Assembly (NCBI RefSeq): GCF_021532655.1
Contig: NZ_JAKGAS010000007.1
Coordinates: 1-64,000, forward strand
Source of the DNA: Paraglaciecola algarum
Lineage (GTDB): Bacteria > Pseudomonadota > Gammaproteobacteria > Enterobacterales > Alteromonadaceae
Reading direction: 5' to 3'
DNA: 64,000 nt
The notes below the pieces were generated by a model. That model saw only the letters and a list, made by a program, of their open reading frames with translations. It did not search any database and was not told the DNA's origin. Of this stretch, positions 56,095-64,000 are shown one piece after another. Both the position numbers and the translations under genes were made by a program. The number at the start of each line of letters is the position of its first letter. The stretch's first letter is position 1.

Positions 56095-57249
56095 ATGAAT
56101 ACTAGTTTAACCTTATTAAATCGTGAATTGCAGTTAGTCCGCTACCCACAAAATTTACAGCATCCAAGTTGGCAGGCATGGGATGCAGCTGATGAATATT
56201 TAATTGAGCACGTAGAACAAAATATATCTGACATAAACAATCTCAAGATGAGAATTTACAACGATGATTTTGGTGCTTTGGCTTGCTGGTTTGCCCATTT
56301 AGAACCTGATTTAATTAGTGATTCATTTGTTGCCCAACAAGCTTGTTTGCAAAATTTAACACAAAACCAATTAAGTATTGATCCTGAACACTTTTTTGAT
56401 TCTGTAACTTTGCCGATTGATGTCGCAGACTTAGTGTTAATTAAAGTGCCGAAAACCACTGCCTTGTTAGAACAGCAGTTAATTGATTTGCAGAAGTATG
56501 TTACTCCTCAGACTCAGGTGATTGCTGCGGGTAAAGCGAATTTAATTCAAAAATCTACCCAAGCATTGTTTGATAAATATTTAGGTCCTTGCCATACCTC
56601 GCTCGCCAAGAAAAAATCTCGTTTAATATTTTGCCAACCAACAGGGGATAAATCTCATACCAGCCCCTATCCAACAGTTTGGTACACAGATAAACCAAGA
56701 TTCGAGATAAGCAATTTAGCCAACGTATTTGCGCGGCAACAATTGGATATTGGTGCGCGGTTTATGTTACAACATTTATCGAAACTACCCGACTTACAAA
56801 ACAAAACTATTGTGGATTTAGGCTGTGGTAATGGCGTATTGGGTTTACATATTTTGGCGAAACAGCCAGATACTCAAGTGGTTTTTGTGGATGAATCTCA
56901 TATGGCGATTGAATCTGCAAAACATAACATAGAAACTAATCTAGCTAACGCCGTTTCTAATTGTGAATTTATAGTCAATAACTGCCTAGATCACTTTGCA
57001 GAAAAATCTAAGTTCAGCTCAATTGACCTTGTGTTATGCAATCCGCCCTTTCATCAACAGAACACCATAACAGACCATATTGCTTGGCAAATGTTTAAAG
57101 GTTCAAAAGATTTATTAACCAAAGGTGGACAAATTTTTGTGATAGGAAATAGACACTTAGATTACCCAGCCAAACTAAAAAGGTTGTTTGGTAATGTCAC
57201 AGTGGTTGCAAGAGATAAAAAATTCAGTATTTTATCCGCAACAAAATAA
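56095..57249 (+). CDS. rlmG: 23S rRNA (guanine-N2)-methyltransferase RlmG-like
   Basis: SAM-dependent enzyme that methylates a 23S rRNA guanine (G1835 in E. coli). The 384 residues have an N-terminal non-catalytic RsmC-like domain (LQAWDAADEYLIEHV-like WQAWDAADEYLIEHV) and a C-terminal Rossmann domain with IVDLGCGNGVLGLHIL and catalytic N-P-P-F (LVLCNPPFHQQ). GGAG lies four bases before ATG 56095; TTG 56086 is in frame but less likely. It is followed by the cyclophilin gene after 12 bases, so they probably share a transcript. Confidence 0.9.
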   Translation: MNTSLTLLNRELQLVRYPQNLQHPSWQAWDAADEYLIEHVEQNISDINNLKMRIYNDDFGALACWFAHLEPDLISDSFVAQQACLQNLTQNQLSIDPEHFFDSVTLPIDVADLVLIKVPKTTALLEQQLIDLQKYVTPQTQVIAAGKANLIQKSTQALFDKYLGPCHTSLAKKKSRLIFCQPTGDKSHTSPYPTVWYTDKPRFEISNLANVFARQQLDIGARFMLQHLSKLPDLQNKTIVDLGCGNGVLGLHILAKQPDTQVVFVDESHMAIESAKHNIETNLANAVSNCEFIVNNCLDHFAEKSKFSSIDLVLCNPPFHQQNTITDHIAWQMFKGSKDLLTKGGQIFVIGNRHLDYPAKLKRLFGNVTVVARDKKFSILSATK

Positions 57250-57261
57250 TAGGGATCCACC

Positions 57262-57873
57262 ATGCAAAATAAATTTATCTTAAAATCTTTATTCTTACTT
57301 TGTTTTTTTATATCTCAAGCAAGTTATGCTAAACCAAAGGATGATGGCTCTCAAATTCAAGCCGATAACTTTTACCCTAGAGTAAAAATGGTGACTAGCA
57401 TGGGTGACATCATTGTTGAATTAGACCGGGCTAAGGCACCGATTACGGTCAATAATTTTTTACGTTATGTAAGCAAACGAAGTTACGAAAACACTATATT
57501 TCATCGCATTATTCCTGACTTTGTTGTGCAAGGTGGCGGATACGATACTGACTTTATTAAAAAACCAGCTTTTGCTCCAATTTATAACGAATCAGGCAAT
57601 GGTTTAAAAAACAAGATGTACAACCTGACTATGGCTCGAGAAAACGATCCACACACAGCGACACGTCAGTTCTTTTTTAATATGGCTAACAATGACAGCT
57701 TAGATCCTGGCAGAAACTGGGGATACACAGTATTTGGTTCGGTACAAGAAGGTTACGAAGTGTTAGATAAAATGGCTGCGGTCAAAACTGACTTTGATCC
57801 TAAATACGGCTGGCCTGATGTACCTGTTGAACCAGTAATTTTAATAAAAGTTGTGATACTACCGCCAATTTAG
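57262..57873 (+). CDS. Periplasmic cyclophilin-type peptidyl-prolyl isomerase
   Basis: Catalyses cis-trans isomerisation of prolyl bonds. The 203-residue precursor has a signal peptide (about 1-23, ending ASYA). The cyclophilin core has VTSMGDIIVELDRAKAPITV, FHRIIPDFVVQGGGYDTDF with the catalytic Arg, and ATRQFFFNMANNDSLDPG with the Gln-Phe-Phe. It matches periplasmic PpiA of proteobacteria. It follows rlmG closely and is convergent with an acetyltransferase gene, six bases between stops. Confidence 0.92.
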   Translation: MQNKFILKSLFLLCFFISQASYAKPKDDGSQIQADNFYPRVKMVTSMGDIIVELDRAKAPITVNNFLRYVSKRSYENTIFHRIIPDFVVQGGGYDTDFIKKPAFAPIYNESGNGLKNKMYNLTMARENDPHTATRQFFFNMANNDSLDPGRNWGYTVFGSVQEGYEVLDKMAAVKTDFDPKYGWPDVPVEPVILIKVVILPPI

Positions 57874-57879
57874 AGCCAT

Positions 57880-58407
57880 TTATTGGGCACTCAGTTCAAA
57901 AAGATGACTTAACTCATTATAGCCTTTTAGCTGCAAGGTATTTTTGTAGCTAAAACCTAATTTACCTAGCAAAGATATGGACTTGTCATTAGTGAAAGTG
58001 GTAATTGCCAAGACGTTTTGCAAACCATTTTTCTTGGCGAATGCATCTCGCAAAACCAATTGTGCACTTTCAAATGCATAGCCTTTATTTCGATACATTG
58101 GCAAAAACGCAAACCCCAGATCGGGGGAAGATAACTCCTCTCGTTTTAGCAATCCACACAAACCCAAAATTTCGCCACTATTGGATTCGACCACCAATAA
58201 GCCTAGATCAAGTTCTTGATACATTTTTAGCGGACCATTTTTAATATAATCAATGGCGTCGATTTGATTATGTAAGCCTTTATCTCCTATATATTCGATA
58301 CAATCAGGATCATTAAATAGTTGTAATACAAAGTTTGCATCGCTTATTTTTATAGGTCGTAAAAGCAACCGTTGTGAAGTAAGTGCCTGCACTAAATCGT
58401 TAATCAA
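57880..58407 (-). CDS. GNAT family acetyltransferase (RimJ/RimL-like)
   Basis: A 175-residue acetyltransferase of the RimJ/RimL type. The opening SQRLLLRPIKISDANFVLQL is diagnostic, with the acetyl-CoA region LGFAFLPMYRNKGYAFESAQ and a closing SISLLGKLGFSYKNTLQL. It may acetylate a ribosomal-protein N-terminus or a small molecule; the substrate cannot be told. It overlaps the upstream membrane-protein gene by eight bases, so the two are coupled. Confidence 0.85.
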   Translation of the reverse strand: MINDLVQALTSQRLLLRPIKISDANFVLQLFNDPDCIEYIGDKGLHNQIDAIDYIKNGPLKMYQELDLGLLVVESNSGEILGLCGLLKREELSSPDLGFAFLPMYRNKGYAFESAQLVLRDAFAKKNGLQNVLAITTFTNDKSISLLGKLGFSYKNTLQLKGYNELSHLFELSAQ

Positions 58408-58837
58408 GTAGCAAAAAACACTGAGCCAAAATCATGATTATTAGCAACACATGAGGGTATGCCACTGTGGGTTTTAATGATTGTTTGATGTATTCGGCAA
58501 TTAGACCCAAGGCTCCTTTTCTAGACTCAGCCCAAGCAGAATTAAACTGCATGCCTAGAGTGGATGAATCAGTTAAATCTGCACCAGCTAGAGCGTTTTC
58601 AACCTGCTCTAACCTTTCGCCCATACGAGCTTGAAATGTTTTCCATATGCCATCTTGCAACCAAATCATCGCACAGACAAAAATTGCCCAACATCCAAGA
58701 TCTAAAACAAATACTAAACAACAGGTCACTAATATATTGAACAACTTAATCATTAATGAGTACTTTTCGTAACTATCAAACTGATTTTGTAACGTTGTCC
58801 ATTCTTGTTGTAAACTAGTTAATTGATTCTCAGACAT
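58400..58837 (-). CDS. Small membrane protein, uncharacterised
   Basis: Family not recognised. A 145-residue protein with two closely spaced hydrophobic segments at about 30-62 and one at about 127-144 (VAYPHVLLIIMILAQCFLLL), an N-terminal helix (LQQEWTTLQNQFDSYEKY) and a soluble loop (LTDSSTLGMQFNSAWAESRK) between. It resembles inner-membrane proteins of similar size in this order. The coding overlap with the downstream acetyltransferase suggests a joint transcript, but gives no functional clue. Confidence 0.6.
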   Translation of the reverse strand: MSENQLTSLQQEWTTLQNQFDSYEKYSLMIKLFNILVTCCLVFVLDLGCWAIFVCAMIWLQDGIWKTFQARMGERLEQVENALAGADLTDSSTLGMQFNSAWAESRKGALGLIAEYIKQSLKPTVAYPHVLLIIMILAQCFLLLD

Positions 58838-58887
58838 TTGAATTCCTTAAATTAAAACTTCATGGTTCTATAACTAAATCAGTACAA

Positions 58888-59862
58888 TTAAGCTCGGTTG
58901 TGTTCAAAAGCAATAACTTGTTCTATGCGCTCACATTCCAAAGCTAACATGATTAAACGATCAACCCCTAAAGCCACACCTGCACAAGCTGGCAAACCTG
59001 ACTGAAGAGCAGAGATTAAGTTTTGATCGATAGGCATACTTGCCAAACCTTGCTGCTGACGTTTCATATTATCGTTTTCAAATCTTGCTTGTTGTTCGTC
59101 AGCATCATCTAATTCATGAAATCCATTGGCCAGTTCTATACCTTTAAAATACACCTCAAAACGTTCTGCTACATTTGGATCTTGAGGGCTAATTTTTGCT
59201 AACGCGGCTTGTGACGCTGGAAAATCATATACAAAACAAGGGCGTTTTTGGCCAATGTTAGGTTCAACTATTTGGCTGAACAACAACATTAATAGAATGT
59301 CTTTATTATGTTCATTTTCTGCTATCTCTGCAAAGCCGTATTGTATCGCAACAGTCTTGATTTCATCCAAACTAGCTTTGATTGGATTGCAAAACAAGTG
59401 TTGTTCAAACGCCTGTTGATAGGTCAACTTATCCGCATTTTCACAATTAAGAATTAGTTGCAATAGTTCATCCATTTCGGCCATTAATTGATGATGGTCA
59501 AAGTCAGGCCGATACCACTCAAGCATAGTGAATTCAGGGTTATGATTACGCCCTGCCTCTTCATTACGAAAGGACTTACAAATTTGATAAATGGCTCCAC
59601 TACCTGCACACAACAAGCGTTTCATGGCAAATTCTGGTGAAGTCTGTAAATACAGGGTTTGAGTTTTAGGTGAGAGTGGACTTTGAAATAAAGTGCTAAA
59701 TGAATGCAAGTGTTCATCAGTCACAGTGTGATGACTCAAAGCAGGTGTATCAACTTCTAATATTTGCCTTTCTGCAAAAAACTGCCTGATCTTTTGTAAG
59801 ATCTGAGCTCTTTTTTTAAGAGTTGAGATAGCCGCACTAGGCTGCCAGTTTGTCACTGTCAT
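58888..59862 (-). CDS. epmA: Elongation factor P--(R)-beta-lysine ligase
   Basis: A lysyl-tRNA-synthetase paralogue without the tRNA-binding domain; it activates (R)-beta-lysine and attaches it to Lys34 of EF-P. The 324 residues have class II synthetase motifs: motif 2 around [20 protein letters not shown], the family [16 protein letters not shown], and motif 3 [15 protein letters not shown]. Length fits EpmA (about 325), well short of LysS. It lies 68 bases downstream of efp, across a terminator, on the same strand. Confidence 0.94.
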   Translation of the reverse strand: MTVTNWQPSAAISTLKKRAQILQKIRQFFAERQILEVDTPALSHHTVTDEHLHSFSTLFQSPLSPKTQTLYLQTSPEFAMKRLLCAGSGAIYQICKSFRNEEAGRNHNPEFTMLEWYRPDFDHHQLMAEMDELLQLILNCENADKLTYQQAFEQHLFCNPIKASLDEIKTVAIQYGFAEIAENEHNKDILLMLLFSQIVEPNIGQKRPCFVYDFPASQAALAKISPQDPNVAERFEVYFKGIELANGFHELDDADEQQARFENDNMKRQQQGLASMPIDQNLISALQSGLPACAGVALGVDRLIMLALECERIEQVIAFEHNRA

Positions 59863-59878
59863 ATGATGAATTGCTCAA

Positions 59879-59906
59879 ATAAAAAAGCCCACCAAAGGTG
59901 AGCTCT
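59879..59906 (-). terminator. Terminator downstream of efp
   Basis: On the minus strand AGCTCACC pairs with GGTGGGCT (one G-T pair) around a three-base loop and runs into TTTTTTATTT. It lies 24 bases after the efp stop and before epmA, so it may give partial readthrough into epmA. Confidence 0.75.
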
Positions 59907-59930
59907 TAACTAATAAATTTGTAGTTGTTA

Positions 59931-60500
59931 CTACTTTTGTGCTCGACCTACGTAGTCACCTGTACGAGTATCTACCCGCACCACTTCACCAGTTTGCACA
60001 AATAATGGTACACGCACTACTGCACCTGTAGCCAAAGTAGCAGGTTTACCACCTGTACCAGCAGTATCACCTTTTAGGCCAGGATCAGTTTCAGTAATTT
60101 CTAATTCAACAAAATTGGCTGGTTGAACTACGATAGGTGAACCGTTCCATAAAGTAATAGTGCACATATCGTTTTCTACTAACCATTTTACATTTTCACC
60201 CACAGCACTTTCATCTGCTGCAATTTGTTCAAATGTATCATTGTTCATAAAATGCCAAAATTCGCCATCTGTATACAAATAAGCTAATTCAGTTTCCATT
60301 ACATCTGCACCTTCCACAGAGTCACCGGATTTAAAGGTTTTTTCTAATACTTTACCTGTAATAAGTTTACGAATTTTCACTCGACTAAAGGCTTGCCCTT
60401 TGCCTGGTTTAACAAATTCATTTTCAAGAATGTTGCAAGGTTCGCCGTCGAGCATTATCTTTAAGCCCGCTTTAAACTCATTTGTACTGAAATTAGCCAT
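59931..60500 (-). CDS. efp: Elongation factor P
   Basis: Relieves ribosome stalling at polyproline. The 189-residue protein has the three-domain EF-P fold. The modified residue is K34 in the loop VKPGKGQAF, target of EpmA. The N-terminal [20 protein letters not shown] and C-terminal [20 protein letters not shown] are canonical. ATG 60500 is divergent from epmB, with 35 bases between the two starts; the promoters must overlap. Confidence 0.97.
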   Translation of the reverse strand: MANFSTNEFKAGLKIMLDGEPCNILENEFVKPGKGQAFSRVKIRKLITGKVLEKTFKSGDSVEGADVMETELAYLYTDGEFWHFMNNDTFEQIAADESAVGENVKWLVENDMCTITLWNGSPIVVQPANFVELEITETDPGLKGDTAGTGGKPATLATGAVVRVPLFVQTGEVVRVDTRTGDYVGRAQK

Positions 60501-60535
60501 GTGTCCTCGTGAATATAACTATGCTGAGAAAATAA

Positions 60536-61561
60536 TTGTCGCAAATAATACCTAAAAAACCGCTGTCTGTAGAGAGTAACTGGCAAAAAGAAATTGCGAC
60601 TAGCTTTTCTGATCCCGAATCTTTATTAAATTACTTGAATTTACCCACCCAAAACTTCTCTGAAGACGTTAGAGCGCGTGCGCTTTTCCCCATGCGGGTG
60701 CCTCGTTCCTTTGCTGCTAGAATGAAAAAGGGGGATCCTACTGATCCACTATTTTTACAAGTATTTACTAGCCGCGCTGAATTTCTAACAGCCAAAGGCT
60801 TTAGCAAAGACCCGCTAGAAGAACAAAACAATCAGCAACCGGGCATATTACACAAATATAAAAATCGACTTTTATTGTTAGTACGAGGTGGCTGTGCGGT
60901 TAATTGTCGTTATTGTTTCCGGCGTCATTTTCCCTATGGCGACAATCATTTAAATAAAAATGAGTGGCAGCAAGCCATCACCTATATCCGAGACAACCCA
61001 CAAATAGATGAAGTAATTTATTCAGGTGGTGATCCTTTAATGGCTAAAGATGATTTTTTAGCTTGGTTAACTTCTGAAATTGAAAACATTTCTCATGTTA
61101 AAAGATTACGAATTCATACTCGTTTACCTGTAGTAATTCCCTCCAGAATAACTACAGAACTAATTAATTGGTTTACTCAAACCAGATTAAAACCAGTATT
61201 AGTGCTACATATCAATCACGCTAATGAAATTGATCAGTCTTTAACATTAGCTATGCAAAAACTAAAAGATGCGGGAGTCACCTTGCTTAATCAAGCGGTT
61301 TTGTTAAAAGGAATTAATGATACTGTTGAACAACAAATAGCGCTGAATGAAGGAGTATTTGGATTAGGGATCATGCCTTATTATTTACATGTATTGGATA
61401 AGGTAGAAGGTGCCGAACATTTTGATGTTCCAGAGTGCGATGCAACAAACCTAATGGCAGAATTGATAAAGCATCAGCCAGGTTATCTGGTGCCTAAACT
61501 CGTTAGAGAAATAGCAGGCCAACCTGGAAAAACACCACTTGACCTAAACCTGCATCCTTAA
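60536..61561 (+). CDS. epmB: EF-P (R)-beta-lysylation protein, lysine 2,3-aminomutase
   Basis: Radical-SAM, PLP-dependent aminomutase that makes (R)-beta-lysine for EpmA. It has 341 residues. The cluster motif C120-x3-C124-x2-C127 lies in GGCAVNCRYCFRRHFPYG; DEVIYSGGDPLMAKD and LRIHTRLPVVIP are diagnostic. The start is TTG at 60536: an in-frame stop is at 60533-60535, and the product begins MSQIIPKKPLS, in register with other EpmB. A degenerate copy of the last ~85 bases lies just downstream of the stop. Confidence 0.94.
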   Translation: MSQIIPKKPLSVESNWQKEIATSFSDPESLLNYLNLPTQNFSEDVRARALFPMRVPRSFAARMKKGDPTDPLFLQVFTSRAEFLTAKGFSKDPLEEQNNQQPGILHKYKNRLLLLVRGGCAVNCRYCFRRHFPYGDNHLNKNEWQQAITYIRDNPQIDEVIYSGGDPLMAKDDFLAWLTSEIENISHVKRLRIHTRLPVVIPSRITTELINWFTQTRLKPVLVLHINHANEIDQSLTLAMQKLKDAGVTLLNQAVLLKGINDTVEQQIALNEGVFGLGIMPYYLHVLDKVEGAEHFDVPECDATNLMAELIKHQPGYLVPKLVREIAGQPGKTPLDLNLHP

Positions 61562-61591
61562 ATAGTGGCTTTGATAAAAGTAAAACGCTTA

Positions 61592-61676
61592 CCAGGTTAT
61601 CAATCCCCTAAACTCACTAGAGAAATAGGCGTTAGATAACCCGGCAAGACGCCACTTAATTTAAAGCTTCAACCAT
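61592..61676 (+). repeat. Degenerate copy of the 3' end of epmB
   Basis: About 85 bases resemble 61478-61561 at an offset of 114-117 bases. Shared runs include CCAGGTTAT, CCTAAACTC and TAGAGAAATAG, then a similar CC(A/C)GGCAAGACGCCACTT-type stretch with small indels. The copy has lost the frame. It looks like an old tandem duplication. Confidence 0.75.
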
Positions 61677-61697
61677 AGGGTTTCCCCTATTCTATAA

Positions 61698-61889
61698 TCA
61701 AGCAAAAGTGTCTATGTTAGACCCAAGTGCAGGATTAGCAGACGAAGTTTTTGGCACGTCAGCGGCTGATTCCAGCAGCTGAAGCGTCGCTTTACCCTCT
61801 GTTTCTTGCTGTGACTTAGCAAGCTGCAGAGACTTTATTTCTAGCGTCGCACCGGATGAAGCAGAGTGACTAGCACCTTGAATATCCAT
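61698..61889 (-). CDS. YjfB-like small putative motility protein
   Basis: A 63-residue protein. The ATG at 61889 has AAGGA seven bases upstream and gives MDIQGASHSASSGATLEIKS; the longer frame to 61943 has none. The pattern, an N-terminal MDI, a central helix LQLAKSQQETEGKATLQLLE and the closing GSNIDTFA, resembles the YjfB/putative-motility family. No signal or membrane segment. Function unknown. It lies on its own, between epmB and a plus-strand gene. Confidence 0.6.
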   Translation of the reverse strand: MDIQGASHSASSGATLEIKSLQLAKSQQETEGKATLQLLESAADVPKTSSANPALGSNIDTFA

Positions 61890-61983
61890 ACCATATTCCT
61901 TGTAGCAAATTACAAAAGAAGGCAGAATTGCCCTCCTCGACAATTTATCGGCAAGATTAAGTAAAACTTTACTATTAATTACT

Positions 61984-62295
61984 ATGCAAAAAATTATTCA
62001 AAAACTAGGTGAGAATGTACAACTGATTTATCGCAAAGCCATCGATGCAGATCAAATCATTAGTCAATTACAAAATCACGGGAAAGGTAAATTTAGCGCA
62101 ATATTTCCAGCAGAAGCAGGGTTTAGTGCGAACAGTAAGTATTTTAAACCTTACGTGGAAGAGTTAGCCAAAACGGTTGTAGAACTATCGGAACAACCTG
62201 AGTCTGATTTAAAAACAGAATTACCTGACTTAGTGGCAAAAATAGAATTATTGCTTAAAACTTTAAGCCATTTTCAACAAACGGTGCGTAAGTAA
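61984..62295 (+). CDS. Conserved small protein of unknown function
   Basis: A 103-residue cytosolic protein of no recognised family. It opens MQKIIQKLGENVQLIYRKAI and is mainly helical, with the central conserved-looking FSAIFPAEAGFSANSKYFKP and the acidic C-terminal half (LSEQPESDLKTELPDL). Similar short proteins occur in Alteromonadales as hypothetical genes, from memory. It is convergent with a large membrane-anchored protein; a hairpin lies between. Confidence 0.6.
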   Translation: MQKIIQKLGENVQLIYRKAIDADQIISQLQNHGKGKFSAIFPAEAGFSANSKYFKPYVEELAKTVVELSEQPESDLKTELPDLVAKIELLLKTLSHFQQTVRK

Positions 62296-62314
62296 GTCAT
62301 TTAAAAAGCTCTTT

Positions 62315-62342
62315 CGAGCATCAAGTTTATTATTGATGCTCG
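62315..62342. terminator. Convergent terminator hairpin
   Basis: Perfect 10-base stem CGAGCATCAA/TTGATGCTCG with an eight-base loop overlaps the stop of the minus-strand gene. On the minus strand an inner GCTC-GAAA-GAGC hairpin is followed by TTTTT, another plausible terminator form. Confidence 0.5.
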
Positions 62343-63619
62343 GAATGAATAGGTAAGTTAGCAATTCTGCGCTGAATTTCATCTAACATTTTTACGTATT
62401 TAGGGCTATCAACCTCACCAAACTGCTTGGTGAATTTTTCTTTTCTAAGACCTTCGGGCAGACCTTTAATCTGAGGGAAAAATAAACCTTCGCTATAATT
62501 GTTGGCTAATTTTTGTTGTACAAACCAGGCTGTTGTTGGGTCGGTTGCGGCCCGTGCAAATTCAACCCCCGCAATATCGGCGGCTAAATCCACAAAACTA
62601 TAACCACTGCCACCTTTGCCTCTATCCATTAGCTCTTTAAATTCACCTATAGCAATACTTAAGCCTTGCTCAGATAATATTTTAATCGCCGCTGAAAATA
62701 GAAAGTGTTGATTTAAATCACCTCGATATTTCAACATAGGCTTTACTCTAGGTAAGGCGACTTTCCCTACTTCTGGTTGCACATCTCCAACAAAGTTAGC
62801 AAACCTGTGGTGGCCAGCATAAATGGCTAAAGCCAAAATAGCGGCTTTATTTTCTTGCGCGGCGGTTTCGTATGTAGATCGTTGTTTTGCCCAATTAAAT
62901 AAAGGCCCCATAAATTTAGCTAAAGACTGAGGCCGTGTTTTATTACCTATATCTAAATCAGACAGATTTTTAAGATAATATGCAGTTCTAAGGCGTAACT
63001 CTTCATCACTAGAGCCTCCTACACCTTGTTTAACTTCATTAAGATCTTTCAAAAATTGATCAAGTGGACGCACTGCTAATATCATTTTTTGCGGATACAT
63101 AGTCACATTCTCTACTTGCTGCACAAACTGGGTAGCTATGTCGCTGCCTGTGTACCAATTTGCTATAGTGACTAAAGTTCTCAGGGCTAAATTACCCGGA
63201 ATTAAAAAGGGGCCAACTTTAACGTGTTCGAATTGAATTCCAACTCCAGACAACATTAATATTTCAATATTAATATAGTTACCTAAGGGATTTTGTGGCA
63301 AAGCATAACTAGCCAAAATAAGCGCTGATTGAGAGGTGATTTCTACTTGACCTTGAAGCGGTTTATGGGCTCTTTGAGCAAAGCCAACTAAGCTATTTAA
63401 CTGGCTTTCTGTTATCGTAATATTTTGTTGAGTCTCACGATTTTTAACACTATCGCTAAGCTGTTTCATTAGCTTTTTGACTGACTCAGCCTGATCCACT
63501 TGTTGCCCACTTCTAGCACTAAACTGTGGCTCTGATTCAATAGATAAAATAAACAGACCAACAAAACTAGCCAATACTAGAAATAATATCAGTAACAGAT
63601 ATTTAAACAGCTTATACAA
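62330..63619 (-). CDS. Large membrane-anchored protein of unknown function
   Basis: A 429-residue protein with one N-terminal membrane helix (about 6-27, FKYLLLILFLVLASFVGLFI) and a large extracytoplasmic region. It is not recognised as any named family. Notable stretches are ITESQLNSLVGFAQRAHKPL, ILALAIYAGHHRFANFVGDV and a late GGSGYSFVDLAADIAGVEFA with R-A-A-T-D. Many helices and no Cys pattern. It may be a periplasmic lytic or assembly factor, but nothing seen settles this. A 9-base dyad lies in the 5' leader. Confidence 0.6.
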   Translation of the reverse strand: MYKLFKYLLLILFLVLASFVGLFILSIESEPQFSARSGQQVDQAESVKKLMKQLSDSVKNRETQQNITITESQLNSLVGFAQRAHKPLQGQVEITSQSALILASYALPQNPLGNYINIEILMLSGVGIQFEHVKVGPFLIPGNLALRTLVTIANWYTGSDIATQFVQQVENVTMYPQKMILAVRPLDQFLKDLNEVKQGVGGSSDEELRLRTAYYLKNLSDLDIGNKTRPQSLAKFMGPLFNWAKQRSTYETAAQENKAAILALAIYAGHHRFANFVGDVQPEVGKVALPRVKPMLKYRGDLNQHFLFSAAIKILSEQGLSIAIGEFKELMDRGKGGSGYSFVDLAADIAGVEFARAATDPTTAWFVQQKLANNYSEGLFFPQIKGLPEGLRKEKFTKQFGEVDSPKYVKMLDEIQRRIANLPIHSEHQ

Positions 63620-63764
63620 AAAACATTCCTCTTAAAAAACAGGCTGGGGGTCAGTGATGATATTAAACGATACTATCACTAAGAGGAACTCGAAAAATCC
63701 ATGATAATGAATATATATTATTCATTTCATCAAGCTTTGGGCTGCAGTATTAAGTTATCTTGTT

Positions 63765-64000
63765 TTAACTAAATAATTTCAACAACTTGATTGACTCTTT
63801 ATCTGCACGAACTAGATCTTGAGCTTTTTCAACTTCTGTTAGATATTGCTGCTTGTCAAAACACAAAATTGGAAAATCTGCATAATTCCAATACAAGCCC
63901 TGTGATTTTTTATCTACGTCATCTCTATTTGGATTGCGCCATTGGCCCCAAAAGACAAAATCATTAAATCCAGTGATTAGCCCTTGCAACACCCAACATT
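63765..64000 (-). CDS. C-terminal part of an unknown protein, cut by the window edge
   Basis: The frame is open to the right edge, so only the last ~78 codons are seen. The product contains WVLQGLITGFNDFVFWGQWR, is rich in Trp and Tyr, and ends IKLLKLFS. No family is recognised. Because the upstream codons are outside the window, the start is unknown. Confidence 0.5.
   Translation of the reverse strand, partial: CWVLQGLITGFNDFVFWGQWRNPNRDDVDKKSQGLYWNYADFPILCFDKQQYLTEVEKAQDLVRADKESIKLLKLFS

Overview
The window reads as chromosomal DNA of a marine gammaproteobacterium of the Alteromonadales, most like the Glaciecola/Paraglaciecola/Alteromonas group. The reasons are the AT-rich base composition, a complete Na+-translocating NQR operon followed by apbE and nqrM, a TRAP transporter, FabV, several families typical of this order (DUF2982, DUF3718, DUF3859, a RlmG-type methyltransferase), and a conserved nnr-tsaE-amiB-mutL-miaA-hfq-hflX-hflK-hflC block divergent from queG. 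The assignment comes from recognising protein families, not from a search. No rRNA, tRNA, CRISPR array, prophage or transposase gene was seen.

Layout. 0-4.5 kb: a hybrid histidine kinase whose visible start lies inside its sensor domain, a DUF2982 membrane protein with a 41-residue companion gene, a MITE-like element and a small secreted DUF3718 protein. 4.9-7.2 kb: aguA-aguB (agmatine to putrescine), then a second TIR-bounded non-coding element. 7.2-13.4 kb: CPBP protease, LysR regulator, DUF3859, a solute-binding-like secreted protein, DUF4112, a DUF819 transporter and hemH. 13.6-18.7 kb: a four-gene cassette with a coiled-coil protein, a one-pass OmpA-like protein, a Ras/Rab-like small GTPase and a PAS-GGDEF-EAL protein. 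This is the best candidate for an undescribed system. A secreted protein with a discoidin-like domain follows. 19.8-31 kb: the tRNA-modification, repair and stress block (hflC back to nnr), and queG. 31-42.6 kb: mostly single genes (CheW-like, trmN6, S9 peptidase, PH-domain protein, threonine-dehydratase-like enzyme, two acetyltransferase/unknown genes, NhaC antiporter, SRPBCC-GyrI protein, DUF1653, MFS, dinB). 42.7-49.9 kb: nqrABCDEF-apbE-nqrM on the minus strand with a leader dyad and a strong terminator. 50.3-54.6 kb: fabV and a DctQ-DctM-DctP TRAP operon. 54.9-64 kb: bolA, alkB-like, rlmG, a periplasmic cyclophilin, an acetyltransferase, the EF-P modification set (epmA, efp, epmB), a small YjfB-like protein and uncharacterised genes up to a gene cut by the right edge.

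How the genes work together. The nqr block encodes all six pump subunits plus two maturation factors: ApbE attaches FMN to NqrB/NqrC and NqrM helps assemble the iron centre. EpmB makes (R)-beta-lysine, EpmA attaches it to Lys34 of EF-P, and all three genes are adjacent. AguA and AguB perform two consecutive steps. In the 13.6-18.7 kb cassette a GTP switch, an envelope-anchored OmpA-like protein and c-di-GMP turnover are encoded side by side, which suggests one signalling device linking the cell envelope to the second messenger; this link is inferred.

Several starts were moved from the longest reading frame on the basis of Shine-Dalgarno sequences or family N-termini. TTG starts are likely for lysR, mutL, hflX and epmB, and GTG starts for nqrC and the DUF3859 gene.
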